A stretch of 5,161 nucleotides of DNA from an uncultured Nitrosotalea sp. (GTDB lineage Archaea; Thermoproteota; Nitrososphaeria; Nitrososphaerales; Nitrosopumilaceae), in assembly GCA_946478655.1 (NCBI GenBank), contig CAMLDG010000047.1, positions 1 through 5,161 on the forward strand. The letters are read 5' to 3'. The notes beneath the pieces are model-generated. The model was given only the letters and a program-made list of their open reading frames with translations, did not search any database and was not told the origin of the DNA. Both the position numbers and the translations under genes were made by a program. Positions 1 through 5,058 of the stretch are shown one piece after another; positions within the stretch are counted from its first letter, which is position 1; every line of letters begins with the position of its first letter.

Positions 1-268
1 TATGATAGGAGTTCTTGCTGGAGGGGGTGTTGGTGATAGACCATTTATGAGAGCTGGACCTGCATGGAGACGAAAGCGCTCAAAGGGACACAAATATCCA
101 ATAGTCAGAGGTGTTGCTCAAGCTGTATATGTTCACCCTCACGGTGGTGGAAGACATCAACACGTTGGAAGAAGCTCCACAGTCTCACGAAACGCTCCAC
201 CTGGACGTAAGGTTGGAAGCATCGCAGCTAGAAAGACTGGACGCTCCAGAATGAAAGAGCGAGAATAA
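1..268 (+). CDS. rpl2: 50S ribosomal protein uL2 (L2), C-terminal part; gene starts before the window
   Basis: The 3' end of the gene for large-subunit protein uL2, which binds 23S rRNA near the peptidyl-transferase centre and is needed for subunit association. The visible 88 residues carry the family's C-terminal signature: [11 protein letters not shown], then HPHGGG (window residues 45-50), [20 protein letters not shown] and IAARKTGR, ending in a basic tail. The frame is already open at base 2 and the usual N-terminal two thirds are missing, so the ATG at 2 is an internal Met and the gene is cut by the window edge. HQHVG after GGG is the archaeal/eukaryotic style rather than the bacterial GGGEGR. 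The residues just before HPHGGG are unusual (see findings). It ends with TAA at 266-268, 38 bp before the acylphosphatase gene. Identification is very secure. Confidence 0.97.
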   Translation, partial: MIGVLAGGGVGDRPFMRAGPAWRRKRSKGHKYPIVRGVAQAVYVHPHGGGRHQHVGRSSTVSRNAPPGRKVGSIAARKTGRSRMKERE

Positions 269-306
269 TTCTTCAAGACTAAATACTAGTTTTAAAAAAC
301 AAGATC
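269..306 (+). promoter_or_regulatory. Short AT-rich spacer, possible promoter of the acylphosphatase gene
   Basis: The 38 bp between uL2 and the acylphosphatase gene are A/T-rich (CTAAATAC at 279-286, TTTTAAAA at 290-297). The first box lies about 21-28 nt before the ATG, where an archaeal TATA box would sit for a leaderless transcript. No Shine-Dalgarno sequence is visible before the ATG at 307, which fits leaderless initiation. Co-transcription with uL2 is equally possible, so this is a weak call. Confidence 0.3.
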
Positions 307-585
307 ATGAATTCAAAGAGGGTTCATCTTTTGGTAGGAGGAAGAGTACAAGGTGTTTACTTTCGTCAGGGAATGATGGAGACTGCTGAAAAAAATAACG
401 TCTTGGGATGGGTTCGAAATCTTCCAGACAATAAAGTAGAAGCCATCTTGGAAGGAAATGATTCAAACGTAGATGCTGTAGTAGAATGGGCTCGTTTTGG
501 TCCTGCTGGAGCAGTTGTACAAGAACTAAAAGTTACTGAAGAAAAGTATATTGGAGAATTCTCTGATTTTGAGATTCGCTACTAG
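307..585 (+). CDS. acyP: Acylphosphatase
   Basis: A 92-residue acylphosphatase (EC 3.6.1.7), a small cytosolic enzyme that hydrolyses the carboxyl-phosphate bond of acylphosphates such as 1,3-bisphosphoglycerate or carbamoyl phosphate. The two family signatures are intact: GRVQGVYFR at residues 12-20, giving the phosphate-binding loop and catalytic Arg20, and GWVRNLPD at 34-41, giving catalytic Asn38. The C-terminal half has EAILEG and GPAGAVVQEL, as expected for the alpha/beta sandwich, and the length is typical. It follows uL2 in the same direction by 38 bp with no SD, and ends in TAG at 583-585, overlapping the stop of the convergent gene by 2 bp. The physiological substrate cannot be told from sequence, and why it sits next to a ribosomal protein gene is unclear. 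Confidence 0.96.
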   Translation: MNSKRVHLLVGGRVQGVYFRQGMMETAEKNNVLGWVRNLPDNKVEAILEGNDSNVDAVVEWARFGPAGAVVQELKVTEEKYIGEFSDFEIRY

Positions 586-596
586 TGAATACTAGT
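581..596. other. Small inverted repeat at overlapping convergent stop codons
   Basis: ACTAGT (581-586), a 4-base GAAT loop, then ACTAGT (591-596) can fold as a 6-bp hairpin on either strand. The first copy contains CTAG, which supplies TAG stops to both the acylphosphatase gene (583-585, plus) and the DUF5655-like gene (582-584, minus). There is no following T-run, so a role as a bidirectional terminator is only a guess. Confidence 0.4.
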
Positions 597-911
597 GTAC
601 GCATCCAAAAGAAGTTTCTTAATTTCATCAAGATTATCATTTAGTTTTATTTCTAATTCTTTTTCTGGTTCCTTTCTATCTTTTTTGATCTTTATTATGA
701 TAGAATCTCGTTGTGGCTCAACGTCTGCAAAACTTCGGAATTTGATTGATTTTGCAAATACAATCCTGTGCATGCGAATGTCTTCCACTACATTTTGTCC
801 AAGCGCCAGACAATAACTGCGAATTTCATCAAATAGGGTTGCTACGCCAGACTGCATGCTAGATCTAAATTCATCATAAGTTCTCTTCTTTCCTGAGATT
901 AATCCTTCCAT
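582..911 (-). CDS. Small DUF5655-like domain protein of unknown function
   Basis: A 109-residue soluble, charged protein. Residues about 24-106 resemble the DUF5655 domain: a helix around TLFDEIRSYCLALG, the conserved-looking stretch VEDIRMHRIVFAKSIKFRSFADVEPQ (42-67), a strand SIIIKIKK, and a final helix DNLDEIKKLLLDAYTSI. The DUF5655 link is from memory of the motif pattern (aromatic-rich Fa-x-vepq followed by a hydrophobic strand), not from a search. DUF5655 is often found attached to restriction-like or transport-annotated proteins, but here it stands almost alone with a short N-terminal extension. There is no signal peptide or membrane segment. The ATG at 909-911 lies 31 bp downstream of the 3' end of the SRP RNA on the same strand, so it could be read from the same transcript or from its own AT-rich promoter. 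The molecular role is unknown. Confidence 0.8.
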   Translation of the reverse strand: MEGLISGKKRTYDEFRSSMQSGVATLFDEIRSYCLALGQNVVEDIRMHRIVFAKSIKFRSFADVEPQRDSIIIKIKKDRKEPEKELEIKLNDNLDEIKKLLLDAYTSIH

Positions 912-942
912 ATTGTTACAAGTTTTAATTTAAGAATATTAA
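912..942 (-). promoter_or_regulatory. AT-rich spacer between the SRP RNA and the DUF5655-like gene
   Basis: On the minus strand this spacer reads as an A/T-rich run including CTTAAATTAAAAC about 12-25 nt before the ATG at 911. It may hold a TATA-like box for the downstream gene and also the processing or termination site of the SRP RNA. It has no clear T-run terminator and no SD. The call rests on composition only. Confidence 0.25.
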
Positions 943-1259
943 GGTAGTAGATCCGCTGGTTCCAGTCTAAACAAGCGGTCTCATCTCAAGTCAAGCAAGA
1001 TCCGCCACGTAGACGAAGCAGCGTGGATGCTCTACCTTAGGATTGCTCCCTCCCGGACCTCATCCCTTTCGGCAGTTAGAACCTGAGAGTCATCCCTTCG
1101 GATAACCTCAGTCCTGTATCCACCCGCTTCGGCGTGATTTCATATCCGCAAGTCAAGCGAGTACCGTCTATCTAGAGATTTATCCAGTGGTTGCTGGTCT
1201 CTGCATATAGCCGGTTTCAGAGATAGGGCACGGCTAGCGCCCCAACCCTACCTACTACC
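943..1259 (-). ncRNA. ffs: Signal recognition particle 7S RNA (archaeal type, Alu and S domains)
   Basis: The RNA scaffold of SRP, which targets membrane and secreted proteins co-translationally. Read on the minus strand, about 317 nt are closed by helix 1 (GGUAGUAG at 1259-1252 with CUACUACC at 950-943). Alu domain: helix 3 is GGGCGC/GUGCCC (1242-1237 with 1231-1226) with loop UAGCC; helix 4 is CUCUG/CAGAG (1222-1218 with 1203-1199) whose loop contains GGCUA, the exact complement of loop 3, giving the known loop-loop contact. S domain: helix 5 top pairs GUGGAU (1123-1118) with AUCCAC (1028-1023) and GAAGC (1130-1126) with GCUUC (1019-1015). Helix 6 (1111-1083) has a GAAG (GNAR) tetraloop, the SRP19 site. 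Helix 8 (1075-1032) has the diagnostic GUCC-GGGA-GGGAGCA core bound by SRP54. Length and helices fit archaea. Exact ends are inferred from helix 1. Confidence 0.95.
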
Positions 1260-1298
1260 AAATTTATTGTAATTACAGTTCTTTATCTGCATTAGGAT
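1260..1298 (-). promoter_or_regulatory. ffs: Candidate promoter region of the SRP RNA
   Basis: This 39-bp spacer separates the stop of the tRNA thiolase gene from the 5' end of the SRP RNA. On the minus strand an A-rich box (AGATAAAG, about 1281-1288) lies roughly 22-29 nt before the helix 1 start, the right distance for an archaeal TATA box, though the match is poor. A perfect 10-bp palindrome TGTAATTACA (1268-1277) lies between the box and the RNA start. A stable RNA would normally need its own promoter, so location supports the call more than sequence does. Confidence 0.35.
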
Positions 1299-2207
1299 TT
1301 AGTTCAATCGTAAATTGGTCAGTGTGTTGCAGACAGAGCATATCTCTCCTGTGCATTCATTTCCACACTTTGAACAAGTTTTCCATTCTGAATTGTTGGA
1401 TTCTTTAAGAGTAGAGGAGATCTTCAAAATTGATTTGTACATGTTATTTTTGATTCCACTATGAGTCTTTTCCAAAGAATTTAGGAAATTCCTAATTTCT
1501 GTTCTAATTCCCTCATTCATGTGAGGACATTCTTCTGACTGGAATGGAATTTCGTTTGTAAAAGCATAAAATACAATCTCATTTTCATAAATCTCGCAAA
1601 ATGGTTTTATCTTTCGTATCTTATTTTCGGATGTATCTGGATCCATCCAACCAATTTTTTTTGTGTCTCCTGAAATAATATTGATGATAAAAGTTTGTAA
1701 CATATCGTCCAGATTGTGACCTGTTGCTATTACATCAACCTGTAGATCAATGGCACCAAAATCAATTGCTCTTCTTCTTAATATTCCACATATTGAACAT
1801 GATGATGTTTTTTCACCACCCCTAAGTTCTAGTGTTTCTTCCAAAGTTGTGCCAAAAAGTGAACTATATGGATATACTTTATGTTCTACATTGATCTTTT
1901 TACAAAATTCCTCTACAATCTTTAGAGCCTCGTCTCTGTATCCTGGAATTCCCTCGTCAACTGTAATAGCTTTTAGTGTAAAATGATGATCTAATGAAAT
2001 TTCTTTTAATACTTGTAATAATGAGAGGGAGTCTTTTCCACCTGATACAGCAACTCCTACCACATCACCAGGTTTTATCATGTTATACTTGGACATTGTT
2101 TTTGTAGTCTTGTGTACTATTGATCTTGAAAAACAACTGGAACAAAGATTCTCTCCAGAATATTTTCTTGAATATGCAACTGGATTTTCACAACGATCAC
2201 ATTTCAT
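1299..2207 (-). CDS. ttuA: tRNA 2-thiouridine synthase, TtuA/NcsA (Ncs6/CTU1) family
   Basis: An ATP-dependent tRNA sulfurtransferase of the TtcA/TtuA/Ncs6 group, which adenylates a tRNA uridine and replaces its oxygen with sulfur. Numbering counts from a possible GTG at 2219. An N-terminal zinc site is C7xxC10 with C26xxC29; the PP-loop is SGGKDS (59-64); TGHNLDD is at 166-172. Cys141, Cys144 (SSCSICG) and Cys231 (EECPH) match the three Cys that bind a [4Fe-4S] cluster in TtuA. A C-terminal zinc site is C282xxC285 with C294xxC297. I prefer the ATG at 2207 (302 residues, starting MKCDRC) because GTGA lies 8 nt upstream; GTG at 2219 would add four residues. It follows rpiA by 24 bp. The family includes enzymes for U34 of the wobble position and U54 of the T-loop; sequence alone does not decide which. 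The sulfur donor is probably a ubiquitin-like protein encoded elsewhere. Confidence 0.92.
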   Translation of the reverse strand: MKCDRCENPVAYSRKYSGENLCSSCFSRSIVHKTTKTMSKYNMIKPGDVVGVAVSGGKDSLSLLQVLKEISLDHHFTLKAITVDEGIPGYRDEALKIVEEFCKKINVEHKVYPYSSLFGTTLEETLELRGGEKTSSCSICGILRRRAIDFGAIDLQVDVIATGHNLDDMLQTFIINIISGDTKKIGWMDPDTSENKIRKIKPFCEIYENEIVFYAFTNEIPFQSEECPHMNEGIRTEIRNFLNSLEKTHSGIKNNMYKSILKISSTLKESNNSEWKTCSKCGNECTGEICSVCNTLTNLRLN

Positions 2208-2231
2208 GACATAATTCACGTTCAGGTATTA

Positions 2232-2903
2232 TTATAGAATTTCATACTTGCCGTTTTTCTTTGCCTTGTAAATGATATCTGGCTTTGGAAATATTCCGAC
2301 CTCTATCACGCCTGGAATGCCTATTATTTTTGCTGCAAGTTCTTTGGGATTTTGTATCTGACCAAAATCACAGTCAAGTATTATGTTTCCATTTTCAGTT
2401 ACAAATGGATAGCCGCGTTCTAGTAATCTGATATGTGGCTTGCCGCCATATTCTCTTATTTGCATATCAGCTATGTTTCTTGCAAATGGGTGTACCTCTA
2501 CAGGTACACTTCGCTCAAGTTTTTTGACAAATTTTGATTCGTCTGCAATTATCACCACTTTTTTTGCAACACTTATCAGAATTTTTTCTCGTAGCAATGC
2601 ACCCCCGCCACCTTTTATCATATTTCCTTTTGCGTCTATTTGATCTGCGCCATCAAAGACCAGATCTATGTGATTGATCTGGTCTGCTTCTATTATTGGA
2701 ATTCCTCCTTTTTCTGCCTCCATTTTGATCTGTAATGATGTAGGTACTGCCTTGACAGAAAATTTGTTTTTTTTGATGTGTGATGATAATAGTTTCACTA
2801 TTGCAGTTGCAGCTCTTCCACTACCAAGACCTATGACAAAATTATTCTTGATCAGCTTTAATGCCTGTGGTGATAATGCCTCAATGGCATCATCTACTGT
2901 CAA
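2232..2903 (-). CDS. rpiA: Ribose-5-phosphate isomerase A
   Basis: Interconverts ribose 5-phosphate and ribulose 5-phosphate (EC 5.3.1.6), feeding nucleotide synthesis; cytosolic. The 223 residues show the family motifs in order: phosphate loop GLGSGRAA (25-32), VFDGADQID (82-90) with Asp84 and Asp87, then KGGGGALLREK (97-107) with Lys97 and the general base Glu106, and VEVHPFA (135-141). The spacing of Asp84, Asp87, Lys97 and Glu106 equals that of E. coli RpiA Asp81, Asp84, Lys94 and Glu103. Length is typical. The start is TTG at 2903-2901, directly after the TAA of the upstream gene; no in-frame ATG exists before residue 61, and a Shine-Dalgarno GAGGT lies 7 nt before the TTG, so the rare start is well supported. 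It is part of a minus-strand operon with the thiolase gene downstream. Confidence 0.96.
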   Translation of the reverse strand: MTVDDAIEALSPQALKLIKNNFVIGLGSGRAATAIVKLLSSHIKKNKFSVKAVPTSLQIKMEAEKGGIPIIEADQINHIDLVFDGADQIDAKGNMIKGGGGALLREKILISVAKKVVIIADESKFVKKLERSVPVEVHPFARNIADMQIREYGGKPHIRLLERGYPFVTENGNIILDCDFGQIQNPKELAAKIIGIPGVIEVGIFPKPDIIYKAKKNGKYEIL

Positions 2904-3881
2904 TTATTCTACCTCTACTTGTTCTAGTTTTGATAATGCCTTCATTATTTCGCTTTTTATCTTATCCAAATCCTTGTCATCGTCTTCTAATTTTTCTTCT
3001 TCTGGTATCTTGATTGCTGTAGGAAGTTGTATCTTTCTTTCTGGTTCTTGTTGTATTGCTTCTATCTTTGGTACTTCTGGCAAAATTTCTTCTGTTATGT
3101 TTTGTATACTTGGCTGTGGAGTAGGTATTAGTTCTTCAACTATTTGTTCTATGGCTATTGGTTCTGCTATTACTGGCTCTATGACCTTCTGAGGAATTTG
3201 TGGCTCAATTTGTGCTGGCCTTATAAGATCAGCAGGGAATTGTGGAATCTTGTTTGTAATCTCTGTTAGCGTACTCAGTTCTACGGTTCTATGTTTTTCA
3301 TATGTTGGAACTTCGATAGGAGGTAACCATTCTGGTGTCCTTTCTGATTTTACTATTTTCTCTTCTTGAATGTCGACTCTTTCTTTTTGTATCTCTATCT
3401 TTGGTTCTATTTTCTTGGCTTGAGGACTTTCAAGTATTGTCTCTACAGATTTCTCTGCTTGTTTGGGTTGAACTATTGTGTTTAATGTAATCTTTGAAGA
3501 AATCTCATGTAATCTCTGATCTAATTGTGATAGTCTATTATCCATTAAGGAAATCAAACTATCTCCAACTGGGCCGAAATCTGGATACTTGCTTATATTT
3601 TCAAGTTTCTCAATCTTGGTGATTACGGTTCCAAGTTGATGTTGATAACGAAGAAGTAGTTTATCTTTTTGAATTTTTGTAACATCTGACTCTTGCTGAT
3701 GGAGTATTGTAATAGTTTTTGATAGAATTTCCTTTTCCATTCTTAGTGAATGTAATTGATTTGTGATTGCAGAATTAATAGTCGGAGTTTGTTTTTTGCG
3801 TTTTATTTTTGGAACTTTATCTAATGCAACTGCGGTGCATGCGCCTGCGATAGAGCTAAAAACTAGCGCTATTTCTTCCAT
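2904..3881 (-). CDS. Unrecognised coiled-coil, Pro/Glu-rich protein with a short N-terminal hydrophobic segment
   Basis: I do not recognise this 325-residue protein. Visible parts: a hydrophobic stretch at residues 4-20 followed by a basic cluster KIKRKK (25-30), which could be a membrane anchor or a buried helix; a long charged helix region about 43-132 rich in heptad-like Leu/Ile (coiled coil likely); a low-complexity linker about 137-295 rich in Pro, Glu, Ile and Gln with recurring IEP, IPQ, EPV and LPE units; and a very acidic, Lys-rich helix at the C-terminus (294-325, around EEEKLEDDDKDLDKIK). Acid residues before and Lys/Arg after the hydrophobic stretch would place the bulk of the chain in the cytoplasm if it is an anchor. 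The ATG at 3881 follows the TAG of eL37 with no gap and no clear SD, suggesting coupled translation. No enzymatic motif is seen; a scaffold, envelope-tethered or division-related role is speculation. Confidence 0.85.
   Translation of the reverse strand: MEEIALVFSSIAGACTAVALDKVPKIKRKKQTPTINSAITNQLHSLRMEKEILSKTITILHQQESDVTKIQKDKLLLRYQHQLGTVITKIEKLENISKYPDFGPVGDSLISLMDNRLSQLDQRLHEISSKITLNTIVQPKQAEKSVETILESPQAKKIEPKIEIQKERVDIQEEKIVKSERTPEWLPPIEVPTYEKHRTVELSTLTEITNKIPQFPADLIRPAQIEPQIPQKVIEPVIAEPIAIEQIVEELIPTPQPSIQNITEEILPEVPKIEAIQQEPERKIQLPTAIKIPEEEKLEDDDKDLDKIKSEIMKALSKLEQVEVE
2911..2915 (-). promoter_or_regulatory. Shine-Dalgarno site that fixes the TTG start of rpiA
   Basis: On the minus strand GAGGT (complement of ACCTC) lies 7 nt before TTG, inside the last codons of the upstream coiled-coil gene. 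It matches the complement of the conserved CACCUC near the 3' end of archaeal 16S rRNA. Since no ATG or GTG start is in reach, this site decides the rpiA start. Confidence 0.65.
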
Positions 3882-4049
3882 CTAGGTATACCATTTGATC
3901 CAAGTGTATTTTCTAATCTTGGCCTCAGGAAAACCACAGCTAGCACATCTTTTATGTCGTATGTGATAAGCATTCTTTCCACATCTTCTACATCTTATGT
4001 GTACGTGTTTCCTTGTGTAGCCTCCCAGTGAGGTGGTACCTTTTGTCAT
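3882..4049 (-). CDS. rpl37e: 50S ribosomal protein eL37
   Basis: A small basic zinc-ribbon protein of the archaeal/eukaryotic large ribosomal subunit. The 55-residue translation begins [20 protein letters not shown] and keeps the family hallmarks: the KGTxSxG N-terminus, a zinc site C20xxC23 with C35xxC38, the [11 protein letters not shown] segment, and the KIRKYTW tail. Length is normal for archaea. Its ATG (4049-4047) lies 7 bp after the Lsm stop with GTGA just upstream as a probable SD; its TAG is immediately followed by the ATG of the coiled-coil gene. The Lsm-eL37 pair is a well-known conserved archaeal arrangement, which strengthens both calls. It is short enough to be missed by simple gene finding. 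Confidence 0.96.
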   Translation of the reverse strand: MTKGTTSLGGYTRKHVHIRCRRCGKNAYHIRHKRCASCGFPEAKIRKYTWIKWYT

Positions 4050-4056
4050 AATTCAC

Positions 4057-4287
4057 TCACTTTGGTGGAGGAGATATGATAACTACGTTGTCTCCTCTGA
4101 CAACTATGGTTCCAAGGCTTTTTGTCTCTCCTTCAGAAGGGATCTCTTCTGAAGATTCAAGTAGCAGGTTCATGTGTTGGTCAAAACCATGAAGGTTGCC
4201 TCTTATCACTTTGCCGCCTTTCAGCTTGATAAGCACAACCTTGTTTAGGCTTTCATCAAGTACTTTTACTGCCATATCTACTGACAT
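4057..4287 (-). CDS. Lsm/Sm-like archaeal RNA-binding protein (SmAP)
   Basis: A 76-residue Sm-fold protein expected to form a heptameric ring that binds U-rich RNA, a homologue of eukaryotic Sm/LSm and bacterial Hfq. The Sm1 motif covers residues about 14-46 with [23 protein letters not shown] split as usual, including Gly30, Asp36, His38 and Asn40 in the RNA-binding DxHMN loop. The Sm2 motif is [13 protein letters not shown] (59-71), with Arg64-Gly65-Asp66 forming the second half of the uridine pocket. Length is typical. The ATG at 4287 is preceded by a GTGA in a short leader and a TATA box about 35 nt upstream; a second Met at residue 5 is less favoured. It leads a run with eL37, so its RNA role and the ribosomal protein are co-expressed. 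Confidence 0.95.
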   Translation of the reverse strand: MSVDMAVKVLDESLNKVVLIKLKGGKVIRGNLHGFDQHMNLLLESSEEIPSEGETKSLGTIVVRGDNVVIISPPPK

Positions 4288-4318
4288 TTATTTCACTTAT
4301 TACCCACTCTATGGAGGG

Positions 4319-4328
4319 TATATATTAA
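4319..4328 (-). promoter_or_regulatory. TATA box of the Lsm-eL37 operon
   Basis: On the minus strand the 45-bp gap between the creatininase-family gene and the Lsm gene begins with TTTTAATATATA (4330-4319), a good archaeal TATA element. Transcription starting about 26 nt later, near 4297, would give a roughly 10-nt leader that includes GTGA ahead of the ATG at 4287. This would drive Lsm, eL37, the coiled-coil gene, rpiA and perhaps the thiolase gene. The start point itself is inferred. Confidence 0.6.
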
Positions 4329-4332
4329 AATT

Positions 4333-5058
4333 TCATTGGTGAAACTTTCGACCTATTCCGGTAAGGCAAGTTTGACTCTCTTTTACCAAATTTGAGATTA
4401 TTTCATTCAAAATCACTTTTCCTGCCTTTTGTGTAGCTCTAGTTGGATCTCCCCAGACACCATTTTTTGTTACTGAAATAAACGATTTGTTTGCCTTCTT
4501 GTTGAGTTTGTTCAATTCACTCTTTGACAAGTTATCAGAGATTAGTCCTTTTTGGGCTTTTTTCATCTGTACCTTGTTTGATATTGCCAACATGATTGAT
4601 GTTTCAACAAATCCAGCATGATCAAACTCTCTTTTCATAAAGTGCCAATATGAATAAACAAAGATGTGTTGTTTGATGCCTTTCTTTGAAACTTTGGCTG
4701 ATAGTTTTTTTAATGCATCTAGGTTTCCATGATGACCATTGAGAACAATGACTGTATCCACATGGTTTTTTGATAATGAAATACACAAATCAACTAAAGT
4801 TTTTTCTAAAGTAGCATCTGATATACTCAGATTAAAAAATGGATGGTGTTCAAAGGAGACTCCGTATTGAAGTGTAGGCAATAGCAAAAATCCATTTTTG
4901 TCAGATACCTGTTTTGCTATATGTGAAACTATGTCCGAGTCTGTGGATATGGGAAGATGAGGACCATGCTGCTCAATTGATCCTACAGGAATAAGCGCTA
5001 CTGATCCTTTCTTTGCCAGTTTGAGAATGTCTGTATTTACAAGGTCTCTTACTATCAT
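4333..5058 (-). CDS. Creatininase-family amidohydrolase (possible ArfB-like deformylase)
   Basis: A 241-residue metal-dependent amidohydrolase of the creatininase superfamily. The family's metal-binding motifs are present: GSIEQHGPHLP (26-36) with Glu29 and His31, TD at 39-40 with Asp40, NGHHGN (107-112) with His109, and HAGFVETS (147-154) with Glu152; GDPTRAT (204-210) is also typical. Length is normal. Characterised members cleave cyclic or formyl amides: creatininase itself, the mycofactocin peptidase MftE, and archaeal ArfB, which removes formate from the FAPy intermediate in riboflavin/F420 synthesis. As this lineage makes its own flavins, ArfB is a reasonable guess, but motifs do not separate it from the others. 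NGHHGN (usually NGHGGN) and Phe150 in HAGFVETS (often Glu) are variants. The ATG overlaps the TGA of the preceding gene, implying coupled translation and a shared operon with it. Confidence 0.9.
   Translation of the reverse strand: MIVRDLVNTDILKLAKKGSVALIPVGSIEQHGPHLPISTDSDIVSHIAKQVSDKNGFLLLPTLQYGVSFEHHPFFNLSISDATLEKTLVDLCISLSKNHVDTVIVLNGHHGNLDALKKLSAKVSKKGIKQHIFVYSYWHFMKREFDHAGFVETSIMLAISNKVQMKKAQKGLISDNLSKSELNKLNKKANKSFISVTKNGVWGDPTRATQKAGKVILNEIISNLVKESQTCLTGIGRKFHQ

Noticed and set aside
2..268. A complete 88-residue gene starting at the ATG at position 2
   Set aside because: The Met is internal to uL2; the protein family is much longer and the frame is open to the left edge.
282..596. 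AATACTAGT at 282-290 and 588-596 as flanking repeats of a mobile insertion carrying acylphosphatase
   Set aside because: Nine bases in an AT-rich background with a palindromic core are easily chance; there is no transposase, and one copy lies inside the neighbouring coding region.
595..816. Plus-strand open frame of 73 codons opposite the DUF5655-like gene
   Set aside because: It is antisense to a gene with recognisable domain pattern, and its Ser/Phe-rich translation is typical of a shadow frame.
943..1259. RNase P RNA as the identity of the GC-rich structured region
   Set aside because: The GUCC-GGGA-GGGAGCA helix 8 core, terminal helix 1 and the helix 3/4 loop contact identify SRP RNA; no RNase P conserved blocks were seen.
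1750..2643. Plus-strand open frames at 1750-1986 and 2440-2643
   Set aside because: Both lie fully opposite conserved motifs of the thiolase and RpiA genes, have no SD and match nothing known to me.
2674..3192. Plus-strand open frame of 172 codons across rpiA and the coiled-coil gene
   Set aside because: It spans the boundary of two well-supported minus-strand genes; its Ser/Ile-rich, hydrophobic translation comes from the complement of Glu/Lys/Asp codons.
2904..3881. CdvA or ESCRT-III-like cell-division protein
   Set aside because: A coiled coil alone is not enough. I see no CdvA N-terminal domain or Snf7-type pattern, so I leave it unassigned.
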